Shown here: positions 38,743 to 48,060 of the stretch, in pieces | Layout of the letters: each line of letters opens with the position of its first letter | How positions within the stretch are numbered: position 1 is the stretch's first letter | Origin: Rothia sp. HMSC078H08 | Lineage (GTDB): Bacteria; Actinomycetota; Actinomycetes; Actinomycetales; Micrococcaceae | Assembly (NCBI RefSeq): GCF_001808955.1 | Contig: NZ_KV795254.1 | Location: forward strand, 264,236-328,235 | DNA: 64,000 bases | Direction of reading: 5' to 3' | The notes under the pieces: generated by a model | Told to the model about the DNA's origin: nothing | Database searches by the model: none | What the model saw: the letters and a program-made list of their open reading frames with translations, nothing else | Translations under genes and position numbers: made by a program

Positions 38743-39846
38743 GTGGCTAAGAACACCAAGTCTCAGAGCGTAGCTCGCGTTCCCGAAGAGGGTCGCGCCA
38801 AGGCACTTGAAGCCGTGATGGCACAGATCGACAAGAACTACGGCAAGGGTGCAGTCATGCGCCTGGGTGATAAGGAAATCACCAAGACCGAGGTTATCTC
38901 CACCGGCGCTATCGCCCTGGATGCCGCTCTGGGTATTGGCGGTCTGCCCCGCGGCCGCGTCATCGAGATTTACGGTCCCGAGTCCTCCGGTAAGACCACC
39001 GTTGCGCTGCACGCTGTAGCGAACGTTCAGAAGGCAGGCGGCGTGGCGGCGTTTATCGATGCCGAGCACGCACTGGACCCAATCTACGCGGCTAAGCTGG
39101 GCGTGGACATCGACCAGCTGCTGGTCTCTCAGCCCGACACCGGTGAGCAGGCGCTGGAAATCATGGACATGCTGGTTGGTTCCGGCGCTGTTGATATCGT
39201 GGTCGTCGACTCCGTCGCCGCGCTGGTACCCCGCGCCGAAATTGAAGGCGACATGGGTGACTCCCACGTGGGTCTGCAGGCTCGCCTCATGAGCCAGGCG
39301 CTGCGTAAGATTACCGGCCGCCTCTCTGCAACCGGCACCACCGCAATCTTCATCAACCAGCTGCGTGAGAAGATTGGTGTCTTCTTCGGCTCTCCCGAAA
39401 CCACCACCGGTGGTAAGGCGCTGAAGTTCTACGCTTCGGTCCGTATCGACATCCGCCGCATTGAGACCCTCAAGGACGGCGCTAACCCGATCGGTAACCG
39501 CACCCGCGCCAAGATCGTGAAGAACAAGATGGCTCCGCCCTTCAAGCAGGCTGAGTTCGACATCCTCTACGGTGAGGGCATCTCCGTTGAGGGCGGCATC
39601 CTGGACCTGGCGGTGGAGAACGACATCGTCAAGAAGTCCGGCGCATGGTTCACCTACGACGGTGAGCAGCTGGGCCAGGGCCGCGAGAACGTTCGTAAGC
39701 TGCTCAAGGACAACCCCGAGCTCACCGAGGAACTGCAGTACAAGGTTCTGGTGAAGCTGGGCATCATTGAGGAAGAAGTTGAGGAGCAGGCAGTTGCTGA
39801 GTCCGAGGGCAACGACCCGCTGGACGAGCTGGCTGAGGAGTTCTAA
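38743..39846 (+). CDS. recA: Recombinase RecA
   Basis: Strand-exchange ATPase and co-protease for LexA. 367 aa. Walker A GPESSGKT at residues 78-85, Walker [11 protein letters not shown] near 150, DNA-binding loop regions [19 protein letters not shown] and the [21 protein letters not shown] segment. Acidic C-terminal tail. GTG start behind GAGGT. No intein. Confidence 0.98.
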   Translation: MAKNTKSQSVARVPEEGRAKALEAVMAQIDKNYGKGAVMRLGDKEITKTEVISTGAIALDAALGIGGLPRGRVIEIYGPESSGKTTVALHAVANVQKAGGVAAFIDAEHALDPIYAAKLGVDIDQLLVSQPDTGEQALEIMDMLVGSGAVDIVVVDSVAALVPRAEIEGDMGDSHVGLQARLMSQALRKITGRLSATGTTAIFINQLREKIGVFFGSPETTTGGKALKFYASVRIDIRRIETLKDGANPIGNRTRAKIVKNKMAPPFKQAEFDILYGEGISVEGGILDLAVENDIVKKSGAWFTYDGEQLGQGRENVRKLLKDNPELTEELQYKVLVKLGIIEEEVEEQAVAESEGNDPLDELAEEF

Positions 39847-39880
39847 ACCCGCCCGCGTAGCTTCTTGCTAACGCCACGAC

Positions 39881-39946
39881 TGATTGCCGTGTGCTGTGCA
39901 TTCCGCACGGTGCACGGCAATCTGTCGTTAACGGGAGCCCGTTAAC
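39881..39946 (+). terminator. Two hairpins between recA and recX
   Basis: GATTGCCGTG (39882-39891) pairs with CACGGCAATC (39913-39922), then GTTAACGGG (39927-39935) with CCCGTTAAC (39938-39946). No T-runs. Likely to reduce read-through from recA into recX, as a recA-recX terminator does in E. coli. Confidence 0.55.
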
Positions 39947-40055
39947 GGGCGTATCGGGGGTGCCGAGACAACGCCTCGTTACAATGGGGGAGCGCCGTAT
40001 AGCCGGGCGCACGGGTCATCAAGCGAGCCAACACAGGGGAGAGGAGGAACTGAAC

Positions 40056-42020
40056 ATGACGGAACAGAACGGTCATGAAGAGCGTGAGCAAAACAGCGCG
40101 CGTGACGGCGACGCCGGTTTTGCGGCGCTGGATGCGACCGAACCACACTTCGGTCCCTCAACTATGCAGGGGTCAGCCTTCCATGACCCTGCATTCCATG
40201 ACTCGACTTTCTCTGCGTCTGTTTCCTTTGAAGCTACTGGTTCGTTTGAATCTACCGCCCCGCCGGTTGAGGTAGGCGGCTTCGAGGCGCTCAATTTTGA
40301 GGCGCCTGCCGCCCTGGCGGAGCCCATCCTCAGCTGGGAGGCGCCTCCTTCTGTTGAAGAGCCCCCGTATGAGGATGAGCCCCCATACCCTGATGAACCC
40401 CCATACCCTGATGAGCCTCCCTACGAGGACGAACCTGCGTATCCGGTAGAGCCTTTGTACCCTGAAACAGAGTACCCTAAAGCAGAGTACGCGGGGGAAT
40501 ATTGGGTACCCTCGGACGAAGCGGCACCCCCAGAAACGATAGCGGAGCAGCGTGGGGGCCAAGAAACCGCATCCCAGAAACCTAAGCCGAAAGCACGGCA
40601 GGCTGAAAAGCTCGCGCATAAGAAGAAGCCAGCGCCTCAGAAGAAGTCAGCGGCCACAGAAAACGCATCCAAAAAATGGGTGCGGAACAGGACCGCGGAT
40701 TCGGTAGCCGCTGAGGAGTTCCCGGACTGGCACCCCGCCTCGCACGGCTTTGTTGAAGAAAGCATCGCCCGCGATAACGGCGGTGACTACGCCGGGGAGT
40801 TCCGCGTACCCGAGCTGCCCCTGCAGGCTGTGCCCGCCAGTTCTGAAGGTGGCAGTTCTGAGGAAGACGGCGAATCCCCGCGCCGTAGCCTGCTCGTTGA
40901 CCCGAACCTGCCCGCCGTCTCCATTGACGAAGCGCCCGCTCGTGCCTTCACCCCCGGCGGTGCCGAGCCGCGCCCTATGGCGGCGGGGCGCATGAGTCGA
41001 GCGGGTGCCGCCTCCATCGGCTCGGGGCTCACTGCCGAAGAGAAGGAAGAGATCGAGAGGCAAGCCGCTCAGCGGGATAAGCAGAAGAAACGCAAGTCTT
41101 CGCGTGCCTCCAAGAACACCGACTATAAGCGTGGGTTCCGCCGTATGAGCGCGGCGCAGCAAGAGAAAATGCGGAGCCGCTCGCCCTACGCGCCCGCCTT
41201 CGGGGCTCGAAGCGACGACGAGGAAATCCGCAAGAGCCCCACGCGCCGCGGCTCGGGGAGCAACCTATTTAGGGAGGGAAGCGCCTTGAACGAAGAACTC
41301 ACCCCCGCCGAAGAAGCACTCATTCGCGGTATCGCTGAGGAAGAGGCGCAGGGCGTCGGTACCGGAAAGCGCCGTGCCGCTTCGGTCGGTTCCCCAAAGG
41401 GTGGTTCTCGAGCTCGGGTCTCCCAACCAGGCGGCTCTCAGATGGGACATGCTTCCTCACCGCCGGAAAGCAACGTGCCTTCCTGGAAACAGAAGGTGCG
41501 TGCCGCCCGCGCTGCGAAAGAAACAGACCCCTACACGCGCGCTAAAACCATCGTGTACAACCAGCTGGCGTACTCGGCAAAAACCCGAGGTCAGCTGCGT
41601 AAGAAGCTGCAAACAGAAGGATTCGACGCGGAGCTCATTGAGCCGCTACTCGATAAGTTCGAGGCAGCAAAACTCATTGACGACGCCGAATACGCCCAAA
41701 GCTTTGTGGCGCAGAAGAGCCGCACCAAGAAGCTCTCCCGCGCCGCGCTGCGCCGTGAGCTCGCCGAACGCGGGGTGCGCGGTGAAGAGGCGGAGAACGC
41801 ACTGGCTCAGCGCACCGACGAGCAGGAACGTGAGGATGCCGCCGAGCTGGTGCGTAAGAAGCTGCGCCCCGGCATGGATCTGAGTGACCGCGCCGAAAAG
41901 GATAAGGTGACCCGCCGACTGCTGGGGATGCTGGCTCGCCGCGGGTACTCCTCCTCGGTGTCGATGTCGGTGATTCGTGAGGAACTCGCCGCCTACGGTG
42001 CAGAGGACGAGCTCTGGTAG
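40056..42020 (+). CDS. recX: Regulatory protein RecX with a very long N-terminal extension
   Basis: RecX inhibits RecA filaments. Only the last 165 residues (about 491-654, DPYTRAKTIVYNQLAYS onward, helical triplet repeats) match RecX; typical RecX is 150-250 aa. The first 490 residues are low-complexity: Glu/Pro-rich with DEPPYPDEPPY-type repeats near 106-128, then Lys/Ala-rich and Ser/Arg-rich stretches. Start ATG 40056 follows GGGGAGAGGAGG. An internal TTG (41286) in the same frame is preceded by AGGGAGGGAA and would give a 244-aa RecX. Which start is used, or both, is open. Confidence 0.85.
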   Translation: MTEQNGHEEREQNSARDGDAGFAALDATEPHFGPSTMQGSAFHDPAFHDSTFSASVSFEATGSFESTAPPVEVGGFEALNFEAPAALAEPILSWEAPPSVEEPPYEDEPPYPDEPPYPDEPPYEDEPAYPVEPLYPETEYPKAEYAGEYWVPSDEAAPPETIAEQRGGQETASQKPKPKARQAEKLAHKKKPAPQKKSAATENASKKWVRNRTADSVAAEEFPDWHPASHGFVEESIARDNGGDYAGEFRVPELPLQAVPASSEGGSSEEDGESPRRSLLVDPNLPAVSIDEAPARAFTPGGAEPRPMAAGRMSRAGAASIGSGLTAEEKEEIERQAAQRDKQKKRKSSRASKNTDYKRGFRRMSAAQQEKMRSRSPYAPAFGARSDDEEIRKSPTRRGSGSNLFREGSALNEELTPAEEALIRGIAEEEAQGVGTGKRRAASVGSPKGGSRARVSQPGGSQMGHASSPPESNVPSWKQKVRAARAAKETDPYTRAKTIVYNQLAYSAKTRGQLRKKLQTEGFDAELIEPLLDKFEAAKLIDDAEYAQSFVAQKSRTKKLSRAALRRELAERGVRGEEAENALAQRTDEQEREDAAELVRKKLRPGMDLSDRAEKDKVTRRLLGMLARRGYSSSVSMSVIREELAAYGAEDELW

Positions 42021-42089
42021 AGGGCGAATAAAGACGGTCCGCACGCACAGATAGACCCATGCTGGGGTGACCATAAAATAGGCACAACA

Positions 42090-42142
42090 AAGGGTGAGCC
42101 CGCTACAGACATACTCTGTGGCGGGCTCACCCTTACGTTTTT
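42090..42142. terminator. Strong terminator between recX and the convergent phosphotransferase gene
   Basis: AAGGGTGAGCCCGC (42090-42103) pairs with GCGGGCTCACCCTT (42121-42134) and an inner ACAGA/TCTGT stem; TTTTT follows at 42138-42142. Confidence 0.9.
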
Positions 42143-42182
42143 GAGATTTATAAAATACCTTGTCGAAGGCCATATCCGCTGG

Positions 42183-43565
42183 TTACTCGACCGCTCCCAG
42201 ACGGTCCGCGAAATCGGCGAGGGTTGCATCCTGAGAACCAGCGATTTCCAGCAGCAGGCGCATCAGTTGCGCACTCTCACGGCGAATACGAGGCAACAAG
42301 CCGGCACGCGCCGAAGAAGAGTACAGCTCCAACAGGGCGCACACGGTCACCGCCGTGCACACCGCCAAATCCTCCGCCAGGTGCTCATCCAGCGGGGCGT
42401 CCTCGAACAGTGCAGAGTACAGCGCCGGCAGCGCCTTCTTACGGTCCACCCGGTAGCGCGGGTACTCCGGCGAGGAGGGGAAGCCCAACATCGCCTCAAC
42501 GAAGGGGAAGCCGCGGTGGTGCAGGCAGGTGCCCTCCGCATCGACCATGCGCACCTGCGCCCCGTCCGCCGAACCAATCAACACGTTCTGCGGCGAAAAA
42601 TCGCCCGAAGAGAGCATATACACCTTGCCGCGGTTGAGCTTGAACTGCTCGGGTACCGGCGGGCGCTTGGTGAAGAAGGGCTGCAGAACGCGGCGGAAAC
42701 GGAAGGACAGCTCCTCAACAGCGGCGGGAAGAACGGGGGCGTCCTCATGCGCGGCAGAGCTGGAAGCCGGGCTGTCAGCACCGTGCTCGGGGGCGCGCGC
42801 CTCGTCAGCCACACCGTACAGCTTCTTCAAACCGCGCTCAGCCAGCCCCGGCGAGGCGATAGCACCCGGGAACTGCGCCTTGCGGTCGGCGCGCGCCAGG
42901 TTCAGGCGGTAATCCTCCACCGCCTCGCCCATGATGCCGCTGGCGGCAAGGGAACGGTACGCCTCAATGTAGTAGTTCAGCGCATCCAGCGCCTGCTGTT
43001 CGGTGCCCTCCAGTAGGGCGTGGGCGACCGAATACTGCTCGCCCTCAACGGTTCCGGCGCTCACATCTTCCAGCGCCAGCACGCGCAGCTCAGCGTCCGC
43101 GCCATAGAGCTGCGGGAACAGACCCGGAACCTGCCGGTTCAGCGCCTCCAAACCGTAGCGCTCACGCAGGTACCCGAAACCGCCCGCGTTCACCGTCGAA
43201 TCCTTACGGCGGTAACGCTTCACAATAATCGAGGTCGGCAAAGACTGTGTAGACTCGAAAGACTGTGCAGACTCGGCGGCAGGCTCATACACGACACGCA
43301 CCACAACGGAACGCATGCCGGTGCCCAGAATCTGCACGCGCTCAACCGCACGGGCAGCTACCTGATCCAAAGAATGCGCCCAGCTGAGCAGCTGCATCAG
43401 GGTCTGACGCATCGAGGCAGAATCAGCGCTCGCCTGAGGCGGCACGGGAGAGTAGGCGGCAATCGCCTCCTCGATGAGGGTGTTTAGAAGCTCCCCGTCA
43501 GGGGCGGGGGCGGAAGAATCGTTCGGTGACAGAGCCGGAAAGTTACTACTAAGGGAAACCTGCAT
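42183..43565 (-). CDS. Aminoglycoside-phosphotransferase-like (kinase-fold) protein
   Basis: 460 aa, kinase-like fold of the APH/choline-kinase group; substrate unknown. The catalytic loop reads SSGDFSPQNVLI: the usual first His of HxDxxxxN is Ser here, but the catalytic Asp and the metal-binding Asn remain, followed by the second metal ligand in VDAEG. An Ala/Ser-rich insert lies around 255-280. The start ATG gives MQVSLSSNF; minus strand, inserted between recX and miaB. Real resistance function is not implied. Kinase activity is likely but unproven. Confidence 0.75.
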   Translation of the reverse strand: MQVSLSSNFPALSPNDSSAPAPDGELLNTLIEEAIAAYSPVPPQASADSASMRQTLMQLLSWAHSLDQVAARAVERVQILGTGMRSVVVRVVYEPAAESAQSFESTQSLPTSIIVKRYRRKDSTVNAGGFGYLRERYGLEALNRQVPGLFPQLYGADAELRVLALEDVSAGTVEGEQYSVAHALLEGTEQQALDALNYYIEAYRSLAASGIMGEAVEDYRLNLARADRKAQFPGAIASPGLAERGLKKLYGVADEARAPEHGADSPASSSAAHEDAPVLPAAVEELSFRFRRVLQPFFTKRPPVPEQFKLNRGKVYMLSSGDFSPQNVLIGSADGAQVRMVDAEGTCLHHRGFPFVEAMLGFPSSPEYPRYRVDRKKALPALYSALFEDAPLDEHLAEDLAVCTAVTVCALLELYSSSARAGLLPRIRRESAQLMRLLLEIAGSQDATLADFADRLGAVE

Positions 43566-43600
43566 AGAGCCATTATCCCCTATCGGATACCCTATAGGGC

Positions 43601-45115
43601 ATGACTTCGACCCTCAGCGATTCCGCCCAGACCCCCGAAACCAGCCCCCGCACCTACGAAGTGCGCACTTTCGGCTGCCAGATGAACGTGCACGACTCCG
43701 AACGAATGTCCGGCCTGCTGGAGGCTAACGGCTACGTTCGCGCTGAGGAAGGCACCCAGCCCGACCTGGTGGTTTTCAACACCTGCGCGGTCCGCGAAAA
43801 CGCTTCCAACCGCCTGTACGGCAACCTCGGTCAGCTGGCACCGGTCAAGCGCGCCCACAAGGGCATGCAGATCGCTGTGGGCGGCTGCCTGGCGCAGAAG
43901 GACCAGGATGCCATCATTGAGAAGGCACCCTGGGTGGACGTCGTGTTCGGTACCCACAACATTGGTGCCCTCCCCACCCTGCTGGAGCGTGCCCGCCACA
44001 ACCACGAGGCGCAGGCAGAACTGCTCGAATCCCTCGAAGTTTTCCCCTCCACCCTGCCGACTAAGCGCGACCACGTGTACTCCGGCTGGGTGTCCATCTC
44101 GGTTGGCTGTAACAACACCTGCACCTTCTGCATCGTGCCGTCTCTGCGCGGTAAGGAGAAGGACCGCCGCCCCGGCGACATTCTCGCTGAGGTTCAGGCG
44201 CTGGTCGATGATGGCGCTATTGAGGTGACCCTGCTCGGCCAGAACGTGAACTCCTACGGTGTGGAGTTCGGCGACCGCCAGGCGTTCTCCAAGCTGCTGC
44301 GTGCCTGCGGTGAGATTGAGGGCCTGGAGCGTGTACGCTTCACCTCCCCGCACCCGGCAATGTTCACCGACGACGTGATTGACGCGATGGCGGAGACCCC
44401 GAACGTCATGCCCGTGCTGCACATGCCGCTGCAGTCCGGCTCCGACAAGGTGCTCAAGGACATGCGCCGCTCCTACCGTTCCAAGAAGTTCCTGAACATT
44501 CTGGACAAGGTGCGCGAGCGCATCCCGAACGCCGTGATTACCACCGACATCATTGTGGGCTTCCCCGGCGAGACTGAAGAGGACTTCCAGGACACTCTGA
44601 AGGTTGTGGAGCAGGCTCGTTTCTCCTCCGCGTTCACCTTCCAGTACTCGATCCGCCCCGGCACCCCGGCGGCGACCATGGAGAACCAGATTCCGAAGGA
44701 GGTCGTGCAGGAACGCTACGAGCGTCTGATTGCCCTACAGGACCGTATCGCCGGTGAGGAGAACCGCAAGCAGCTCGGTAAGACCGTTGAACTGATGGTC
44801 GTTGCGGAGGCCGGTCGTAAGGCTGAGCAGACTCACCGCCTCTCCGGTCGTGGCCCGGACCAGCGCCTCGTGCACTTCTCCGTGCCCGAGGGCTGCGAGA
44901 CTCCCCGCCCCGGCGACATGGTCACCGTGCCGATTACCGAGGCTGGTTCCTTCCACCTGATTTCTGACCCGACCGCCGAGCAGTACCACCTGCGCCGCAC
45001 CCGCGCCGGCGACGCGTGGGACCGCTCCCAGGCTGATTCCTGCGGTACCGGCACCACCCAGGTGCCCGGTGCGCCGGTGGGTCTGGGCATGCCGACCATC
45101 GGTCTGCGCCCCTAA
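43601..45115 (+). CDS. miaB: tRNA-2-methylthio-N6-dimethylallyladenosine synthase MiaB
   Basis: Radical-SAM methylthiotransferase acting on i6A37 of tRNA. 504 aa: N-terminal UPF0004 domain with Cys ligands in [24 protein letters not shown] and GGCLAQKD; radical-SAM cluster [16 protein letters not shown] near residue 170; C-terminal TRAM domain. Directly followed by miaA, which makes its substrate. The ATG is 7 bases after TACCCT and lacks a clear ribosome site, suggesting a leaderless transcript. Confidence 0.97.
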   Translation: MTSTLSDSAQTPETSPRTYEVRTFGCQMNVHDSERMSGLLEANGYVRAEEGTQPDLVVFNTCAVRENASNRLYGNLGQLAPVKRAHKGMQIAVGGCLAQKDQDAIIEKAPWVDVVFGTHNIGALPTLLERARHNHEAQAELLESLEVFPSTLPTKRDHVYSGWVSISVGCNNTCTFCIVPSLRGKEKDRRPGDILAEVQALVDDGAIEVTLLGQNVNSYGVEFGDRQAFSKLLRACGEIEGLERVRFTSPHPAMFTDDVIDAMAETPNVMPVLHMPLQSGSDKVLKDMRRSYRSKKFLNILDKVRERIPNAVITTDIIVGFPGETEEDFQDTLKVVEQARFSSAFTFQYSIRPGTPAATMENQIPKEVVQERYERLIALQDRIAGEENRKQLGKTVELMVVAEAGRKAEQTHRLSGRGPDQRLVHFSVPEGCETPRPGDMVTVPITEAGSFHLISDPTAEQYHLRRTRAGDAWDRSQADSCGTGTTQVPGAPVGLGMPTIGLRP

Positions 45116-45200
45116 AACCTAGATTCGAATCATGCGCCCTGTTCTTCGGGCCCTCATCCTCACCGCGAGTGGGGGTGAGGGAACCGGTAGAATGGGGCGC

Positions 45201-46121
45201 ATGACTATCTCCGAAACTCTGCCCGTTATCGCTATTGTGGGCCCGACCGGCACCGGTAAGAGCGCGCTCGCCATTGAGCTGGCTCTGCGCCTGAACGGTG
45301 AGTGCATTAACGCTGACTCTATGCAGTTCTACCGGGGCATGGATATTGGTACCGCGAAGGTCACCGCGGAGGAGATGCGCGGCGTTCCGCACCACCTGCT
45401 CGACATTATGGACGTGCGGGATGAGGCGTCCGTGGCGGAGTTTCAGGAGCGTAGCCGTGAGCTGATTGAGCAGATTCGTGCCCGTGGACGCTACCCGATT
45501 CTGGTGGGTGGTTCCGGTCTGTATGTGCGTGCCGCCCTGGATAAGTTGGAGTTTCCCGGCACGGATGCGCGGGTGCGTGAGCGGCTGGAGGAGCAGGCAC
45601 GTACCGAGGGTATTGGTGTTCTGCACGCCCGCCTGGCGGAGGTCGACCCGGAGTCGGCGGCGCGCGTGAAGGATGAGCGCCGCATTATTCGAGCCCTGGA
45701 GGTGTTCGAGGTGACGGGCCGCCCGTTCTCGGCGTTCATGCCGGTGCGCGAGTACGTGACGGAGAGTATTCAGATTGGTCTGGATATGGATCGTGCCCTG
45801 CTGCACGAGCGTCTGCACCGCCGTGTGGAGCTGATGCACGAGCAGGGTCTGCTCGATGAGATTCGTACCCTGAACGAGCAGGGACTGCAGGAGGGTAAGA
45901 CTGCCTCCCGCGCGATTGGTTACGCGCAGTTCGCTCGCGCCCTTGAGGATGCAGACTACAGCGTGGAGCAGGCGATTGAGGATACGACCATTGCGACCCG
46001 CCAGTTTGCGCGCCGCCAGCTGACCTGGTTCCGTGCGGACCCGCGCGTGCACTGGCTAGATGCGCTCTCACCCACCCTTGCCGATGAGGCGGAAGCCATC
46101 ATCTGCGAAAGCACCCGATAA
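45201..46121 (+). CDS. miaA: tRNA dimethylallyltransferase MiaA
   Basis: Adds the dimethylallyl group to A37 of tRNAs reading U-starting codons. 306 aa from ATG 45201. P-loop GPTGTGKS at residues 14-21, then [19 protein letters not shown] and [24 protein letters not shown] lies 7 bases before the ATG (45188-45193), so the transcript may be leaderless, although GGGG could act as a poor ribosome site. Follows miaB. Confidence 0.95.
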   Translation: MTISETLPVIAIVGPTGTGKSALAIELALRLNGECINADSMQFYRGMDIGTAKVTAEEMRGVPHHLLDIMDVRDEASVAEFQERSRELIEQIRARGRYPILVGGSGLYVRAALDKLEFPGTDARVRERLEEQARTEGIGVLHARLAEVDPESAARVKDERRIIRALEVFEVTGRPFSAFMPVREYVTESIQIGLDMDRALLHERLHRRVELMHEQGLLDEIRTLNEQGLQEGKTASRAIGYAQFARALEDADYSVEQAIEDTTIATRQFARRQLTWFRADPRVHWLDALSPTLADEAEAIICESTR

Positions 46122-46175
46122 GCCACAATAACGAGCCGTCGCCGAACCGATACCTCGTCGAGTCGGTCGGCGCGG

Positions 46176-46181
46176 TAAAAT
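46176..46181 (+). promoter_or_regulatory. -10 box before dapF
   Basis: TAAAAT, 36 bases before the dapF ATG; no convincing -35 box. Confidence 0.35.
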
Positions 46182-46217
46182 CATAAACGGACAGGTCACC
46201 AACCTTAAGGACAGCAT

Positions 46218-47153
46218 ATGAGCGAGAACCCTTCCACCTGGGGCGAGCTGGCAGGCCTGACCCTCACCAAGGGTCACGGCACCGGTAACGACTTCATCTT
46301 TCTGACGGACGAGAACGCAGAAATTGCCCTCACCCCCGAGCTGGTAGCCCGTGCCTGCGACCGACACTTCGGCATTGGCGCGGACGGCTTCATTCGCGCT
46401 GCCCGCAGCACCGCCTCCCGCGCGGGTCAGAAGCTGCTCGAGGAGCACCCGGACGCTGTCTGGTTCATGGACTACCGCAACGGTGATGGCTCTATCGCTG
46501 AAATGTGCGGCAACGGTGTGCGCGCGTTCGTGGAGTACCTGCGCACTGAGGGCCTGATTGAGCTTGAGGTGGGCGAGACCGTCAAGATTGGTACCCGTGC
46601 CGGCGTGAAGACTGTGGCGCGTACCGAAGAGGGCTACGCGATTGATATGGGTCCGTGGAGCTTCATTCACGGTGAGGCTGCCCGCGAGGGTGGCGAGGAC
46701 TGCCTGGTGTCTGCTCGCGGCCTGAAGACTCCGCGTGCTGGCCTGTCCATTTCGATGGGTAACCCGCACACCGTGGTGATGCTCGGCTCTGACGGTAAGC
46801 TGGACGGCCTGGACCTGCACAGCCTGCCTCAGGTGAGCCCCGCCCCGGTCAACGGTACGAACGTTGAGTTTGTGGTGCCGGTCGACCTGGACGTTGAGAG
46901 CGGCGCGCATGTGGGCGCTATCCGTATGCGCGTGCACGAACGCGGTGTGGGCGAGACTCTGTCGTGCGGTACCGGTGCGTGTGCGGCGGCTGCGGCGACC
47001 CGTTTCTGGGGCGGCGAGGAAGCACCGGATGAGTGGCTGGTGCATGTGCCCGGCGGTACCCTCGCGGTGACTTTCGTGCTGGGCCCGGACGACCTGGAGC
47101 ATGTTGTTCTTGCCGGTCCGGCGCAGATGGTTGCGACCGTCGTACTGCGATAG
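46218..47153 (+). CDS. dapF: Diaminopimelate epimerase
   Basis: Converts LL-DAP to meso-DAP for lysine and peptidoglycan. 311 aa. Both catalytic Cys are present: MCGNGVRAF near residue 95 and SCGTGACAAA near residue 252. Substrate motif GTGNDFIFL near the N-terminus. Start behind AAGGA. Its 3' end, including the TAG stop, is duplicated (CTGCGATAGC at 47145 and 47158). Confidence 0.96.
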   Translation: MSENPSTWGELAGLTLTKGHGTGNDFIFLTDENAEIALTPELVARACDRHFGIGADGFIRAARSTASRAGQKLLEEHPDAVWFMDYRNGDGSIAEMCGNGVRAFVEYLRTEGLIELEVGETVKIGTRAGVKTVARTEEGYAIDMGPWSFIHGEAAREGGEDCLVSARGLKTPRAGLSISMGNPHTVVMLGSDGKLDGLDLHSLPQVSPAPVNGTNVEFVVPVDLDVESGAHVGAIRMRVHERGVGETLSCGTGACAAAAATRFWGGEEAPDEWLVHVPGGTLAVTFVLGPDDLEHVVLAGPAQMVATVVLR

Positions 47154-47167
47154 CCTGCTGCGATAGC
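47145..47167. repeat. Duplicated dapF 3' end
   Basis: CTGCGATAGC at 47145-47154 (includes the stop TAG) and again at 47158-47167, period 13. Confidence 0.75.
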
Positions 47168-47197
47168 GAGCAGTCCTAGACCAGAGATTTTATAGAC

Positions 47198-47249
47198 AAA
47201 AGCGGCGGGTGTTTTCTGACAACACATTCAGAAAACACCCGCCGCTTTT
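47198..47249. terminator. 22-bp perfect stem between convergent dapF and methyltransferase
   Basis: Arms 47198-47219 and 47228-47249 are perfectly complementary over 22 bp, with A-run before and T-run after: a bidirectional terminator. Confidence 0.92.
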
Positions 47250-47265
47250 ATATTTTTAAGCAATG

Positions 47266-47295
47266 AGCGCCAGAGGATTTAGCGCCAGAGGTTTT
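47266..47295. repeat. Two 15-nt tandem repeats at the methyltransferase 3' end
   Basis: AGCGCCAGAGGATTT (47266-47280) and AGCGCCAGAGGTTTT (47281-47295); the second overlaps the minus-strand stop codon. Confidence 0.8.
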
Positions 47296-47917
47296 AGTCC
47301 TCGTAGCGGTGCACCTGCAGAATACGGAAGCCCTTCGAGGTCGCATAGCGCGACACCTCAAACTCGCCGGGGTGCAGCTCCTCAAGCTGCGCGTCCATCC
47401 ACTTCTGCAAAGAATCGGAGCCCAGGTTCTTCTGAACCACCAGGTAGGCGTCACCACCGGGCGCCAGGCGCGGCAGCCAAGTCAGCAGAATCTCGTGCAG
47501 AACCTCCTTGCCCACGCGAATCGGCGGGTTCGACCAGATGGTGTCAAAACGCAGTTCGGGGTCAACCGACTCGGGGGTTCCCACGGTGACGTTCGACAGG
47601 CCGAGAGCGGCGGCGTTGCGTTCGGTCAGGCTGATGGAGCGGGAGTTCACATCCACCGCGTGCACCTGCGCCTGCGGGGCGAGCATCGCCAAAGTCAGGG
47701 TGATAGGGCCCCAACCACAGCCGATGTCGAGCATGCGTTCGCCTTGCGGGTCGGGTGCTTCCTGCAGCAAAATAGCGGTGCCCTTATCAATACCGGAGGG
47801 ACTGAAAATGCCGTTAGCTGTGATGACGGTGACCTTGCGGCCGGCAAGCTCCACCTGCACCGGGCGGGGCTTGAATTCGGTCTCGGGGGTTTCAGAGAAA
47901 TAATGCTGCTCGCTCAT
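47294..47917 (-). CDS. Class I SAM methyltransferase, RsmC/MTS type
   Basis: 207 aa, single MTS domain like the C-terminal half of RsmC (16S rRNA G1207 N2-methyltransferase) and other N2-guanine methylases. SAM motif LDIGCGWGPITLTLA near residue 63 and the catalytic NPPIR tetrad region near residue 128 are intact. E. coli RsmC has an extra N-terminal domain that is absent here, as in most Gram-positives. Target position is inferred from family. Confidence 0.85.
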   Translation of the reverse strand: MSEQHYFSETPETEFKPRPVQVELAGRKVTVITANGIFSPSGIDKGTAILLQEAPDPQGERMLDIGCGWGPITLTLAMLAPQAQVHAVDVNSRSISLTERNAAALGLSNVTVGTPESVDPELRFDTIWSNPPIRVGKEVLHEILLTWLPRLAPGGDAYLVVQKNLGSDSLQKWMDAQLEELHPGEFEVSRYATSKGFRILQVHRYED

Positions 47918-48060
47918 GCTATCCAGTGTACCGGTAGGGCAAGAACCCGCCGCACACGGGCAGAGAATGCACGGGGCGGGTCAGCAGCTTACACGCCCTG
48001 AGCGCACAGGTGACCAAACCCCCTACCCGAGCGGGGCAACGGCGGTAGAATTAGAATCGT

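Noticed and set aside
40373-40440. CRISPR-like or protein-coding repeat array in recX
   Set aside because: The repetition is a coding DEPPYP repeat in one frame with no spacers.
42183-43565. Aminoglycoside resistance gene
   Set aside because: Only the kinase fold is supported; catalytic-loop variant and chromosomal housekeeping context do not indicate resistance.
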